A DNA stretch of 64,000 nt. Origin: Planococcus sp. ISL-110. Lineage in GTDB: Bacteria > Bacillota > Bacilli > Bacillales_A > Planococcaceae. The position numbers were made by a program, and so were the translations under genes. Each line of letters starts with the position of its first letter. The stretch's first letter is position 1. The DNA lies in assembly GCF_018613575.1 (NCBI RefSeq), contig NZ_JAGGPX010000015.1, positions 175,316-239,315 on the forward strand. The letters run 5' to 3'. The notes under the pieces were generated by a model. It had not been told where the DNA came from, ran no database searches, and was given only the letters and a program-made list of their open reading frames with translations. Positions 34,262 through 42,736 of this stretch are shown here, piece after piece.

Positions 34262-35624
34262 GGGTTGTTGAAAGTTGTTATTGCCATATACAAAGATATT
34301 TGTTCGAGGAATTTACTATGCCTTCAAATGTTCGTATCAGTGGACATATCCCTTAAAAATAAGAGTTCGGAATGGGATCATGGCTTAGATTTCTTTAGCG
34401 TTTATGTTTTTAATGGAATCAGTGTTTTATTGAAATAATGTTTTGCGGTATATAATGGGGGCTTTGCTTAACCTGTTTTCAGGCAACTGGAAATTTGGCC
34501 ACTGAAAAATACAGCCTTCCATATAATCGCCTCCCCGAGTAAGCAACAGATAAAGAAGATTTCCTTTTAAAAATTATCAACAGTCTGACCGCTCTTTCGT
34601 ATTTGAAAACAGACTTTAAGATACTAAAATAATTATTCTTAAAAAACAAATTTTTAGTAATTAATTTCCATTAAAAAGGTATTGTATCCTTGCTTTGTAT
34701 AATTATTAATAGGTAAATGTAACCTATTTAAATTTATGGTAGTATCTTAAAAAAAATAATAAGCAGCTTTCGATTAACTTCAACTAACTTAAAATCTTAA
34801 ATTATCGAAAATGCAAAAGTGTAAACTGATATTTTCCGGAAAATATTCGACAGGCCCGGGAGAATCCATAGAAAAAGAAGACGGAATGAAGATGACAAGC
34901 GGAAGAAATGAGCGGAAAATCAGAAGCGCGTTTACTGAAGATCTAAAGATAGGGAAATGCTGAAATAAAGCATTTCCTCTTTTTGTCTTTGTATAAAGTA
35001 ATGTCGATAAACCAAGAAAACGTCAAAAATTTTAAAGAATTAAGTACAAAGTCGGAGTGGAAGGCGTTTCTATCATAAAAAGGTAAAAGAGGTCATTTGA
35101 AAAATTAGGTTACAATTCTCAATTTAATTTATATTTAACGATTTTAACATTTAAAATCCAGAGAAATATTTGTAATTATGCGTCAGAACCGCCTTTTTAA
35201 AATATTTATTAAAAAACTTTCATGACGCAACTCCATCCTCTTTTTCGAAAGATTCAAATCAAAAAAATATCATTTTAAAGCCTCTCTAAATACTGCTAAG
35301 AGCGCATTTTCAAAAAAAATAAACAAATGGATGAAAGAAATCATAGACTGCTCTAAGAAAATTTGAAGTCGATGAAATTTTCATTTTGGAGAGGAAAACC
35401 ATCCTGCAACATTTGTAATGATAGGAAATTGTGCGTATAGTAGGACAAGTGCTAAATGGGTCGGTGGAAAAAATAGGTAATTACTCATTCTTTTTACTAG
35501 GTAAGAGTTTCCAAAAGACCTACGAAATGAATGAATAAAGTTGTTATGGAAGAAAGATGAATAGATGCGATGAAATGCTCTTCTATCCATGCAATAAATT
35601 GAATAGCAGAGAGGTGAGCAAGAT
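34262..35624. other. 1.36-kb AT-rich intergenic region before opuA
   Basis: No conventional gene is seen. Three features stand out. A perfect 18-bp palindrome ATATTTTCCGGAAAATAT lies at 34829-34846. A 25-codon frame at 34886-34963 ends in KIGKC, with a weak ribosome binding site. A terminator follows directly at 34953-34985. The rest is low-complexity A/T sequence. Confidence 0.6.
34953..34985 (+). terminator. terminator of an unassigned short transcript
   Basis: GGAAATGC pairs with GCATTTCC around a 9-base loop, followed by TCTTTTT. No annotated gene lies upstream on this strand for nearly 2.2 kb (the nearest ends at 32667), so it implies a small RNA or peptide transcript. Confidence 0.75.
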
Positions 35625-36824
35625 ATGTCAATTATTGAAGTAGAAGGATTATCGAAAGTATTCGGTAAAAATACCAAACAAGCGTTGAAATTGCTCGGTG
35701 AAGGAAAAACGAAAGAAGAAATTCTAAAGTTGACGGGCAGCACAGTAGGCGTCAATCGTGCTTCATTTTCAGTGGAGGAAGGCGAAATTTTCGTCATCAT
35801 GGGGCTTTCCGGCAGCGGGAAATCGACCTTGGTCCGTTTATTGAACCGGTTGATTGATCCGACAGAAGGAAAAGTTTATATAGACGGTGAAAACCTGGCA
35901 GCAATGAACAAAAAAGACCTGCGCAGAGTACGCCGCACAAAAATGAGTATGGTGTTTCAAAACTTTGCTCTTTTCCCATACCTGACAGTATTGGACAACG
36001 CTGCGTACGGCCTTGAAATTCAAGGGGTCGATAAAGCGGAAAGACACAAAAAAGCAAAGGAATCTTTGGAAATGGTCGGTTTGGGCGGCTACATAGAGCA
36101 AGTGCCATCCCAGCTTTCCGGCGGCATGCAGCAGCGTGTCGGATTAGCCAGAGCACTGGCGAACGACCCGGAAGTCATGCTGATGGACGAAGCTTTCTCC
36201 GCACTTGATCCATTGATCCGAAAAGAAATGCAGGATGAATTATTGGATTTGCAGGAAACCATGAAGAAGACGATCATTTTCATCACGCATGATTTGGACG
36301 AAGCATTGCGCATCGGCGATAAAATTGCGTTGATGAAAGACGGCTCTATCGTGCAGGTCGGTACACCAGAAGAAATATTGGTAAATCCGGCAAATGATTA
36401 TGTTAAAAAATTCGTTCAGGATGTTGACCGCTCAAAAGTATTGACCGCATTCAATATTATGAAACGCCCTGAAACGATCAATATCGATAAACATGGTCCG
36501 CGTGTCGCTTTGGAAAGAATGAAAGAAGAAGGCATATCAAGTATTTATGTGACAGATGGCAAACGGAACCTGAAAGGCTATGTAACGGCGGATGACGCTT
36601 CTGTTGCTTTCAAAGCTGAAGTGAAAAGTCTTGTGAATATCCTGAAGACCGATGCACCGACAGTCACAAAAGATACGCTAATGAATGCCATCTTTGAAAT
36701 CAGCCATAATTCTCCCGTGCCGATTCCGGTTGTGGAAGACGGAAAATTGCTTGGCATCATCGTTCGCGGTGCCGTCATTTCCGCACTTGCTGGCCAAAGT
36801 GAGGTGAATCGTAACTATGCTTAA
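35625..36824 (+). CDS. opuAA: glycine betaine ABC transporter ATP-binding protein
   Basis: This 399-residue ATPase has Walker A (GLSGSGKST), LSGGMQQRVGLARAL, Walker B (VMLMDEAFSALD) and the opening VEGLSKVFGKNTKQALKLL typical of OpuAA/ProV. It ends with a CBS pair (about residues 280-395) that senses ionic strength or c-di-AMP. It powers high-affinity betaine import. The ATG follows AGAGAGGTGAG. It overlaps opuAB by 8 bases. Confidence 0.95.
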   Translation: MSIIEVEGLSKVFGKNTKQALKLLGEGKTKEEILKLTGSTVGVNRASFSVEEGEIFVIMGLSGSGKSTLVRLLNRLIDPTEGKVYIDGENLAAMNKKDLRRVRRTKMSMVFQNFALFPYLTVLDNAAYGLEIQGVDKAERHKKAKESLEMVGLGGYIEQVPSQLSGGMQQRVGLARALANDPEVMLMDEAFSALDPLIRKEMQDELLDLQETMKKTIIFITHDLDEALRIGDKIALMKDGSIVQVGTPEEILVNPANDYVKKFVQDVDRSKVLTAFNIMKRPETINIDKHGPRVALERMKEEGISSIYVTDGKRNLKGYVTADDASVAFKAEVKSLVNILKTDAPTVTKDTLMNAIFEISHNSPVPIPVVEDGKLLGIIVRGAVISALAGQSEVNRNYA

Positions 36825-37677
36825 TTTTATGGAAAACATACCGGAACTTCCGTTAGCTTCTTTAGTATCGGATTTCACGGATTGGATATCAGATACATTC
36901 GTGTTCCTATTCGATCCTCTTAAAAACGAATTCGCGGACGGCTTGGAAAGCTTTGCGGACGTGCTTGCAGCAGTCCCGCCACCGATTGTGATTTTGATCG
37001 TTGCCGTTCTGGCATTCTTTATAAGTGGTAAACGATTTGGATTGGCTGCATTTTCTCTTATCGGTTTATTGCTTGTCTGGAATCAAGGGCTATGGGAAGA
37101 ATTGATGCTGTCATTTACATTGGTTCTTGTCGCAAGTATATTGTCGATAATTATCGGGGTTCCAATAGGTATCTTGATGTCGAAAAGCAAGACAGCGGAA
37201 GGCATCATTACACCCATTCTTGACTTTATGCAGACTATGCCGGCTTTTGTTTACTTAATTCCGGCTGTGGCATTTTTCAGCATCGGAATGGTTCCCGGCA
37301 TTTTCGCATCATTGATTTTTGCCACTCCTCCGACTGTCCGTTTTACGAACCTCGGAATACGGCAAGTATCAAAAGAACTGGTGGAAGCTTCTGAAGCTTT
37401 CGGCAGCACGGGCTCGCAAAAGCTCTTTAAAGTGGAATTGCCAATGGCTAAACCAACAATCATGGCCGGAATCAACCAAACGGTTATGCTGTCGCTGTCG
37501 ATGGTCGTTATTGCATCGATGATCGGTGCACCGGGGCTTGGCAGGGAAGTTCTTTCTTCCTTGCAGCGGGCTGATGTAGGAACTGGATTTGTAGCAGGCT
37601 TGGGGATTGTTATTTTAGCAATCATCATCGACCGGTTTACGCAAAGTTTCACTGGGCAAAAAAGAGCGAGAAGCTAA
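36817..37677 (+). CDS. opuAB: glycine betaine ABC transporter permease
   Basis: This 286-residue membrane protein has an N-terminal amphipathic segment and about seven helices. The EAA loop is present (EASEAFGSTGSQKLFKVELP), as is the family hallmark TMPAFVYLIPAVAFF. It forms the channel of OpuA. It overlaps opuAA and would normally be followed at once by opuAC, but here a 182-bp inverted-repeat element intervenes. Confidence 0.95.
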   Translation: MLNFMENIPELPLASLVSDFTDWISDTFVFLFDPLKNEFADGLESFADVLAAVPPPIVILIVAVLAFFISGKRFGLAAFSLIGLLLVWNQGLWEELMLSFTLVLVASILSIIIGVPIGILMSKSKTAEGIITPILDFMQTMPAFVYLIPAVAFFSIGMVPGIFASLIFATPPTVRFTNLGIRQVSKELVEASEAFGSTGSQKLFKVELPMAKPTIMAGINQTVMLSLSMVVIASMIGAPGLGREVLSSLQRADVGTGFVAGLGIVILAIIIDRFTQSFTGQKRARS

Positions 37678-37712
37678 TTATAGTTGGAATTCCTGAAAGA
37701 AAAGTACCAAAT

Positions 37713-37894
37713 ATATAAGTTGAACTAAAGAAACTAGCTTTTACCCAACGCTTCGGCCGCTTTGGAGTGGAGCAAAGACGATTGCTCCCGCGCTAAGGGA
37801 TGGAGTGACTTCAAAGCGAGCTTATGCGTTGTTACTGTATTCATAAAAGATATGGAGCAAACCAGCAGGCGAAGATCATTAGTTCAACTTATAT
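37713..37894. repeat. MITE-like inverted-repeat element, copy 1
   Basis: Perfect 16-bp terminal inverted repeats (ATATAAGTTGAACTAA at 37713-37728 and its inverse at 37879-37894) enclose 150 bp of GC-richer, non-coding DNA containing CGCTTCGGCCGCT. A second copy lies at 52688-52914. It sits between opuAB and opuAC. Confidence 0.8.
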
Positions 37895-37925
37895 AATTTT
37901 AAAGAAAAAGGAGATTGATTGTTTT

Positions 37926-38846
37926 ATGTTTAACTTAAAATGGAGAAATTTAGGGCTTATGTTTGTGCTTGTGCCAACACTGGCTGTAGCAGCGTGTGGA
38001 AATGAAGAAGAAGGAACTGCTGAAGGTTCTGGATCTGAAGATGTGAATTATGGAGAAGAACTAGGATACAAAATTACAGGGATTGAAGCAGGTGCAGGTG
38101 TAGTTGCCGCATCTGAAGCAGCAACCGAAGAATATGAAAGCCTTGAAGGCTGGGAAGTTGTCACTTCTTCAAGCGGCGCGATGGCAACAGCTTTAGGCGA
38201 AGCGATTGATAACGAAGAACCGATCATCGTCACAGGCTGGAGTCCGCACTGGAAATTCCAGAAGTATGATTTGAAATACCTGGAAGATCCAAAAGGTCTA
38301 TTCGGGGATGCTGAAACGATCAAGACAATGGTGCGTGAAGGATTAGAAGAAGAAAATCCTGAAGCTTATACAATTCTTGATCAGTTCCAATGGGAGTCTG
38401 CTGATATCGAAAGCATCATGCTGGAAATTTCAGACGGCGCAGATGTTGAAGAAGTTACAACAGCATGGGTAGAAGAAAACAGTGAAAAAGTTGCTGAATG
38501 GACAGCCGGTACAGAAGCAGTAGACGGCACAGAAATTGAGTTGGCTTATGTGGAATGGGATACAGAAGTCGTTTCAACGAATATTGTCGGAAAAGTCTTG
38601 GAAGACCAAGGTTTTGACGTGACATTGACGCCGCTTGATAATGCAGTGATGTGGCAAGCAGTTTCTGAAGGCCAAGCAGACGGAATGGTAGCCGCATGGT
38701 TGCCTGGAACTCACGCTACTCAGCTTGAAACTTATGGCGACAGTGTAGTCGATCTTGGAGTGAACTTGGAAGGCGCTAAAATCGGATTTGTTGTTCCAGC
38801 TTATATGGACATCGATTCGATCGAAGATTTAACACCAGCTGAATAA
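37926..38846 (+). CDS. opuAC: glycine betaine-binding lipoprotein
   Basis: This 306-residue protein has a signal peptide with lipobox (VAAC) and a type II binding fold. WSPHWKFQKYDLKYLEDP and AAWLPGTHATQLETY hold aromatic residues of the betaine-binding cage. It delivers betaine to OpuAA/AB. The ATG at 37926 follows AAAAAGGAG; earlier in-frame starts fall inside the inserted repeat. A terminator follows. Confidence 0.95.
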   Translation: MFNLKWRNLGLMFVLVPTLAVAACGNEEEGTAEGSGSEDVNYGEELGYKITGIEAGAGVVAASEAATEEYESLEGWEVVTSSSGAMATALGEAIDNEEPIIVTGWSPHWKFQKYDLKYLEDPKGLFGDAETIKTMVREGLEEENPEAYTILDQFQWESADIESIMLEISDGADVEEVTTAWVEENSEKVAEWTAGTEAVDGTEIELAYVEWDTEVVSTNIVGKVLEDQGFDVTLTPLDNAVMWQAVSEGQADGMVAAWLPGTHATQLETYGDSVVDLGVNLEGAKIGFVVPAYMDIDSIEDLTPAE

Positions 38847-38867
38847 GTAGTTCATTATAGAAAAGAC

Positions 38868-38920
38868 TGAATCCCGAATGGCAGGCATTTTAAACGATGT
38901 CCCATTTGGGGTTCTTTTGT
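38868..38920 (+). terminator. terminator of the opuA operon
   Basis: GAATCCCGAATGGCAG pairs imperfectly with GTCCCATTTGGGGTTC, followed by TTTTG. Confidence 0.65.
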
Positions 38921-39004
38921 TTGGTTGGATTTCACCACTGAAATTCCTTTATGGAGGTTGGCTGGCTGAAATTATCCAGTGGAAGCTTAGTGAAAGATAA
39001 ATTG

Positions 39005-39165
39005 AATAAAAGTAAGAGGTGCCCTTCGGGGAGAATAGGGAATAAAGTGAAAATCTTCAGCGGTCCCGCCACTGTAATGGGGAGTTTTATGGAAAAAGCC
39101 ACTGGACTTTTGTCTAAGAAGGCCTTGTGAAACAATGATCCAGAGCCAGGAGACCTGCCTGCTTA
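39005..39165 (+). promoter_or_regulatory. cobalamin riboswitch, disconnected from its gene
   Basis: The core matches the cobalamin aptamer: GGTCCCGCCACTGTAAT at about 39062, GCCACTGGAC at about 39098, and the B12 box GAGCCAGGAGACCTGCC at about 39143-39159. This class normally represses B12 transport or synthesis genes when adenosylcobalamin is bound. Here an IS3-type element begins at 39182, and beyond it lies a toxin-antitoxin pair, so no plausible target gene follows on this strand. Confidence 0.9.
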
Positions 39166-39192
39166 CTTTCTGCTTGGTACGTCAACACTAAA

Positions 39193-39874
39193 TCAAACAA
39201 CTTTTTTAAGGGCTGCGTTTCGATAAGTGACAGGGCGGGCATAGCCCAGACTGCTGTGCAGACGGACATGGTTGTACCAATTCACGTAATCAAACAGTTC
39301 AAGCGCCAGCTGGCTAAGCGTATCAAAGTGCATGTCGTTGATCAGTTCCGTCTTCAAAATCTTAAACGTGGCTTCCGCCACCACATTGTCGTAAGGGTTT
39401 CCTTTTTGGCTCAGCGACCGTTCAATTTGGTGTGTCTCTAAAAGAGCATCAATACCGGTGTTCTTGAATTCAGATCCGCGGTCCGTATGGAACAGCTTCA
39501 CGGCTCCCAAATCGCCTTTGACCGATGCGAAGGCACGCTGAACCAAGGCAGCGTCTTTACGCTCACCCAGGCTGTATCCCACAATTTCACGGTTGTATAA
39601 ATCAAGAAGGAAACAAATATAGTTCCAACGGCCACCAACCTTCACATAGGTCAGGTCGCTGACCAACACGGCGTCTTGAGACAATCCATTTCTTCCTATT
39701 CGCCAGCTCTTTTTTCAGCTTGCGTGTGCCATAGACGCGGCGATTCTCGTGGAAGATCGCCCAGATTTCGTCTTTCAACTCCTCTTCCGCTAGAGCTTTT
39801 TGGCGTGCTTTTTCTACCGAAACGGAAGTTTCATAGTAAAAGGTGCTGCGGGCAACTTGGAGGACAGTGCACAT
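39193..39874 (-). pseudogene. IS3-family transposase OrfB, deleted and frameshifted
   Basis: Two frames remain. The first (39602-39874) encodes the N-terminal HTH-like part up to KLKKELANRKKWIVSRRR. The second (39193-39684) encodes the integrase core from VSDLTYVKVGG to the end, with FHTDRGSEF and NVVAEATFKILK. Several dozen codons between VSRRR and VSDLTY appear missing. The DDE residues survive but the protein cannot be made whole. Confidence 0.8.
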
Positions 39875-39915
39875 TGCTGATACTGAATAGAGGTGTTGAT
39901 TCTGTTGGATAATCT

Positions 39916-40197
39916 CTATTTTCGTCCCATGATCAGCGCCGCTTGCTTTAAAATATCCACTTCCATCTCCAACTGCTTATTTCGTTTCTTGTAGGCAAGC
40001 AATTCCGTTTCCAAAGGGCTTCGGTTATCTTTCTCCTCGAACGAGCCGGTTTGATTGGATTGGGCAATCCACCGATCGAGGGCGGAAGCCGTCAGGTCGT
40101 ATTCCCGGACAATATCCGGTCGGCTTTTCCCGCCTGCATGCAGTGCCACGACTTGTTTTTTTAATTCTGCAGAAAACGTTCGTCTTTTTGGGGGCAT
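39916..40197 (-). CDS. IS3-family OrfA
   Basis: This 93-residue protein has a helix-turn-helix (KKQVVALHAGGKSRPDIVREY) and a leucine-zipper-like C-terminal helix (ELLAYKKRNKQLEMEVDILK). It binds the element ends. A near-identical second copy lies at 45.6-45.9 kb. Confidence 0.88.
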   Translation of the reverse strand: MPPKRRTFSAELKKQVVALHAGGKSRPDIVREYDLTASALDRWIAQSNQTGSFEEKDNRSPLETELLAYKKRNKQLEMEVDILKQAALIMGRK

Positions 40198-40298
40198 GAT
40201 AGATTCTCCTCACGTATGGTGGACTATTCTACGCCCCCTTATTTTTTCTGTCCAACTAAGTGTAGACTATCGACTACCGGTATTGCTTTTATTGATTT

Positions 40299-40332
40299 TG
40301 AATGTAACTTAATAGCAATTAAGTTACATTCA
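40299..40332. repeat. palindrome left of the toxin-antitoxin pair
   Basis: TGAATGTAACTTA (40299-40311) and its exact inverse TAAGTTACATTCA (40320-40332) flank an 8-base loop, with a T-rich stretch after. The same palindrome recurs at 41247-41280. Confidence 0.8.
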
Positions 40333-40471
40333 GTTTTCTTTTTTTATAGTCTTCAAAAAGTCGTTGAAAGCCTAGATTTTACAGCACTTCAAACGTTCAT
40401 TCCTTCTAAAAAATGATATACTTTAAAATAAAGAAATAAATAATTTTATTTTAAAGTTAGGAGTGAAACCA

Positions 40472-40876
40472 ATGGGGGCAATCATGCCGAAAAAAAGAGG
40501 TTCCGAACACGGACTGGAGCCAGGAAAGAAATCCAAAAGACGGGTACGCGTTTCGCAGCAGCGACAACTGAGCATCCCAAAAGATTTTTACCTGGCTCTT
40601 GGGCTCGACGATGAAGTCGTTATGGAATTTACGGGAAAAGAGATCATCATCCGGCCCGCAACATTCGAAGAAGTCGATTTTTCCGAAGATATTCTGCAGG
40701 ATTTAATCGCTCAAGGTCTTTCTGGTCAAGAATTGTTGCAGGAATTCAAGAAGGTCAAAGCGAACATTCCAGCAGCCCTCCAAGCATTGGAACAGGAAAC
40801 GATGGCACAACCTGTCGTTCAGGGCAGTTTAGACGACTATTTAGACACTCTGGAGGATGATGAAGAAGATGAATGA
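40472..40876 (+). CDS. AbrB-like antitoxin
   Basis: This 134-residue protein has a basic N-terminal tail and a SpoVT/AbrB swapped-hairpin domain (about residues 20-65: VRVSQQRQLSIPKDFYLALG...IIIRPA). An acidic C-terminal region follows, likely to wrap the toxin. It binds its own promoter and neutralises the downstream toxin. It starts at the ATG behind TAGGAG. Its stop overlaps the toxin start region. Confidence 0.75.
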   Translation: MGAIMPKKRGSEHGLEPGKKSKRRVRVSQQRQLSIPKDFYLALGLDDEVVMEFTGKEIIIRPATFEEVDFSEDILQDLIAQGLSGQELLQEFKKVKANIPAALQALEQETMAQPVVQGSLDDYLDTLEDDEEDE

Positions 40877-41183
40877 GGGGTTGCTGCCTTATCAGCTCAG
40901 CAAACGGGCTGGGAAAGAGCTGAAAAAAATCAAGAAGTCGGACCAAGTCCTCTATCTGAAAATGGATGAGGCCATCACAAGCATTCGAAAAGATCCGACC
41001 ATTGGCGAAGCAAAAAAAGGGGATTTAAAAGGTTACTCCTGCTTGGATATTCATCACAGAGGGACCAATTATGAGTTGTGTTATGCCATAAGAGAAAATG
41101 AAGAGGGCGAATTGGTTCTGGTGGTTTTGCTGGGACCCCGCGAAAATTTTTATTTGGAATTAAAACGTTATTTAGGCAACTGA
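40857..41183 (+). CDS. RelE/ParE-type toxin
   Basis: This protein of about 104-108 residues has the RelE/ParE pattern: LSKRAGKELKKIKKSD, DPTIGEAKKGDLKGYSCLDIH, then YELCYAI and LVLVVLLGPRENFY. Members cut mRNA at the ribosome or poison gyrase. Four ATGs (40857, 40860, 40869 and one later) are possible starts; GGAGG is at 40852-40856, so 40860-40869 are plausible. It overlaps the antitoxin gene. Confidence 0.75.
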   Translation: MMKKMNEGLLPYQLSKRAGKELKKIKKSDQVLYLKMDEAITSIRKDPTIGEAKKGDLKGYSCLDIHHRGTNYELCYAIRENEEGELVLVVLLGPRENFYLELKRYLGN

Positions 41184-41184
41184 T

Positions 41185-41215
41185 AAAAGCCATCCTTCGC
41201 TTAGGGTGGCTTTTT
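41185..41215 (+). terminator. terminator of the toxin-antitoxin operon
   Basis: AAAAGCCATCCTTCGC pairs with TTAGGGTGGCTTTTT. Confidence 0.8.
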
Positions 41216-41246
41216 CTGGATTAAATGCAGCTTAAAAATCACCTTT

Positions 41247-41280
41247 TGAATGTAACGTATGTCTAATTAAGTTACATTCA
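41247..41280. repeat. palindrome right of the toxin-antitoxin pair
   Basis: TGAATGTAACGTA and TAAGTTACATTCA form the same palindrome as at 40299-40332, bracketing the module. A half-site (TGAATGTAACTTG) also occurs near 52371. Confidence 0.75.
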
Positions 41281-41447
41281 ATCCCTCTATTTCATTGGCT
41301 TCATATAGAATCAAGCAAAACTGAAGATGCTAGAAAAAATGATACATTCAAACGGCCATTCCAAAAGGTTTTAAAGCCGGAATTCAATAAGGATTTTGGT
41401 TTACATATCGCCGGATTTGATATAGTAGAGAAGAGAGGAAAGATAAC

Positions 41448-41600
41448 ATGAGAGTTCCATTCTTTCTAATCATGGCAGTTTTACTAGGCTTTCTAGCGGG
41501 ATGCACGGATGAATCGCCGCTAACCCAAGCCAAAGTAAAGGAGTTAATGGCTGACTTGAGTGGAAGTGACGAAGTCAGTGCAGCACCGATTTACTTTTGA
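41448..41600 (+). CDS. short lipoprotein, probably truncated
   Basis: AGAGGAAAGATAAC precedes the ATG. A 50-residue product has a clear signal peptide and lipobox (LAGC) and about 30 mature residues (TDESPLTQAKVKELMADLSG) before the stop. The abrupt end suggests the remnant of a longer lipoprotein, though a genuine short one cannot be excluded. Confidence 0.5.
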   Translation: MRVPFFLIMAVLLGFLAGCTDESPLTQAKVKELMADLSGSDEVSAAPIYF

Positions 41601-41670
41601 GGTAAGATAAAAGCCCATTAGAAATCACCTCTGGTATTGTTCATTATGACTTAGAAAAGGAGAAATGATT

Positions 41671-42087
41671 ATGGCCAACATCCACATGCATTCAGGATAC
41701 AATGAAGAAGAAGCAGGGTTTATCCGATATAATTTGGTAAGACATAACAAAGCAAAAGTCCCCTATACGGAAGAAGAAAAAATGAGTTTTGTGCTAAAGA
41801 ATGAAGAGGAGAACATTGTAGGAGGACTGGTGGGACATACGGATTGGGAATGTTTTTTCGTTGATCTCCTATGGGTGGATGATTCCTTACGCGGTATGGG
41901 GAAAGGCCAAGAACTGTTAAAAACGGCAGAAGCATATGCACGGGAACAAGGATGTCGATTAATGAGATTGGAAACTTTTAGTTTCCAGGCACCGGAATTT
42001 TATAAAAAATTAGGATTTAAAGTGATGGGGAAACTAGAAGATTTTCCGAAAGGTTTCACGCATTACTATATGTACAAAGAACTCTAA
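41671..42087 (+). CDS. GNAT-family N-acetyltransferase
   Basis: This 138-residue protein has the acetyl-CoA-binding motif LRGMGKGQELLKTAEAYAR and the closing beta strands FKVMGKLEDFPKGFTHYYMYK. It transfers an acetyl group to an amine; the substrate is unknown. The second ATG is used because AAAAGGAG lies 8 bases before it. It stands alone. Confidence 0.88.
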   Translation: MANIHMHSGYNEEEAGFIRYNLVRHNKAKVPYTEEEKMSFVLKNEEENIVGGLVGHTDWECFFVDLLWVDDSLRGMGKGQELLKTAEAYAREQGCRLMRLETFSFQAPEFYKKLGFKVMGKLEDFPKGFTHYYMYKEL

Positions 42088-42246
42088 AGTAAAGTGATTT
42101 TACTTCTGATTATCCTTTTCTATAATGGTTAGCTAGAGGTAAGTTTTAATGAATTTGATTGATTTCTCCTGACAAAGCTAAATTTAAAAATTGTTTCATA
42201 ATATTAGTTAACATAGTCAGGATTATCGGAAGTCCATAAAAGTAAA

Positions 42247-42285
42247 CTGAAGAAGGTGCTGGCCCTGAGCACCTTCTCTTTTTCG
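42247..42285 (+). terminator. terminator after the GNAT gene region
   Basis: GAAGAAGGTGCT pairs with AGCACCTTCTC, followed by TTTTTC. Confidence 0.75.
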
Positions 42286-42423
42286 TTCGTGTAAGTGTAC
42301 TTTTACGAACGGTTTTCATTCCCCGAGTCGACTAGATATCATTTCTATCTCTTAGTATATTGAGAAGAAAATCTATGCAATAGGTTCCGTTCAATTACAG
42401 ATGATCAACGCACTCCACATGCA

Positions 42424-42705
42424 TTATAGGTTATCCATCCAGCTGAAAAGCCCTTTTGACAACAGGTTTTGGTATTGGTGTGGTTGATCGGTAATGTCGA
42501 CCAGAAAATAAGTATCCTTTCGGTCGAAACAACCGATGAGGTGTGTTTCTAGCAATCGAACGTCATCCGTAGTTTTGATTAGGTACAGAGAATGATGAAG
42601 CTGCTTGATATCATAAAGGCTAGCCATGCGTTCAGTGATGCACTGATCTGTCCATTCTTTGTTAGAGCCACACTCATAAGAGAATAAATAAATTCTGCTT
42701 GCCAT
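42424..42705 (-). CDS. small hypothetical protein next to the ion channel
   Basis: This 93-residue soluble protein (MASRIYLFSYECG...) resembles small CRISPR Cas2-like or SinR-like folds only in size; no family is recognised. The start at 42705 follows AAAGGATGAAAGTC. The gene lies just downstream of the channel gene on the same strand, so the two probably share a transcript. Confidence 0.5.
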   Translation of the reverse strand: MASRIYLFSYECGSNKEWTDQCITERMASLYDIKQLHHSLYLIKTTDDVRLLETHLIGCFDRKDTYFLVDITDQPHQYQNLLSKGLFSWMDNL

Positions 42706-42736
42706 GACTTTCATCCTTTCCAGCAACGATAACTTA

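Larger units (their letters stand above)
39182..40266 (-). mobile_element. IS3-family (IS150-like) element, copy 1
   Basis: Ends TCAACACT... at 39182 and the inverse ...AGTGTAGA at 40266 form imperfect inverted repeats (about 12 of 18). It carries orfA and a damaged orfB on the minus strand and separates the cobalamin riboswitch from whatever it controlled. Confidence 0.75.
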
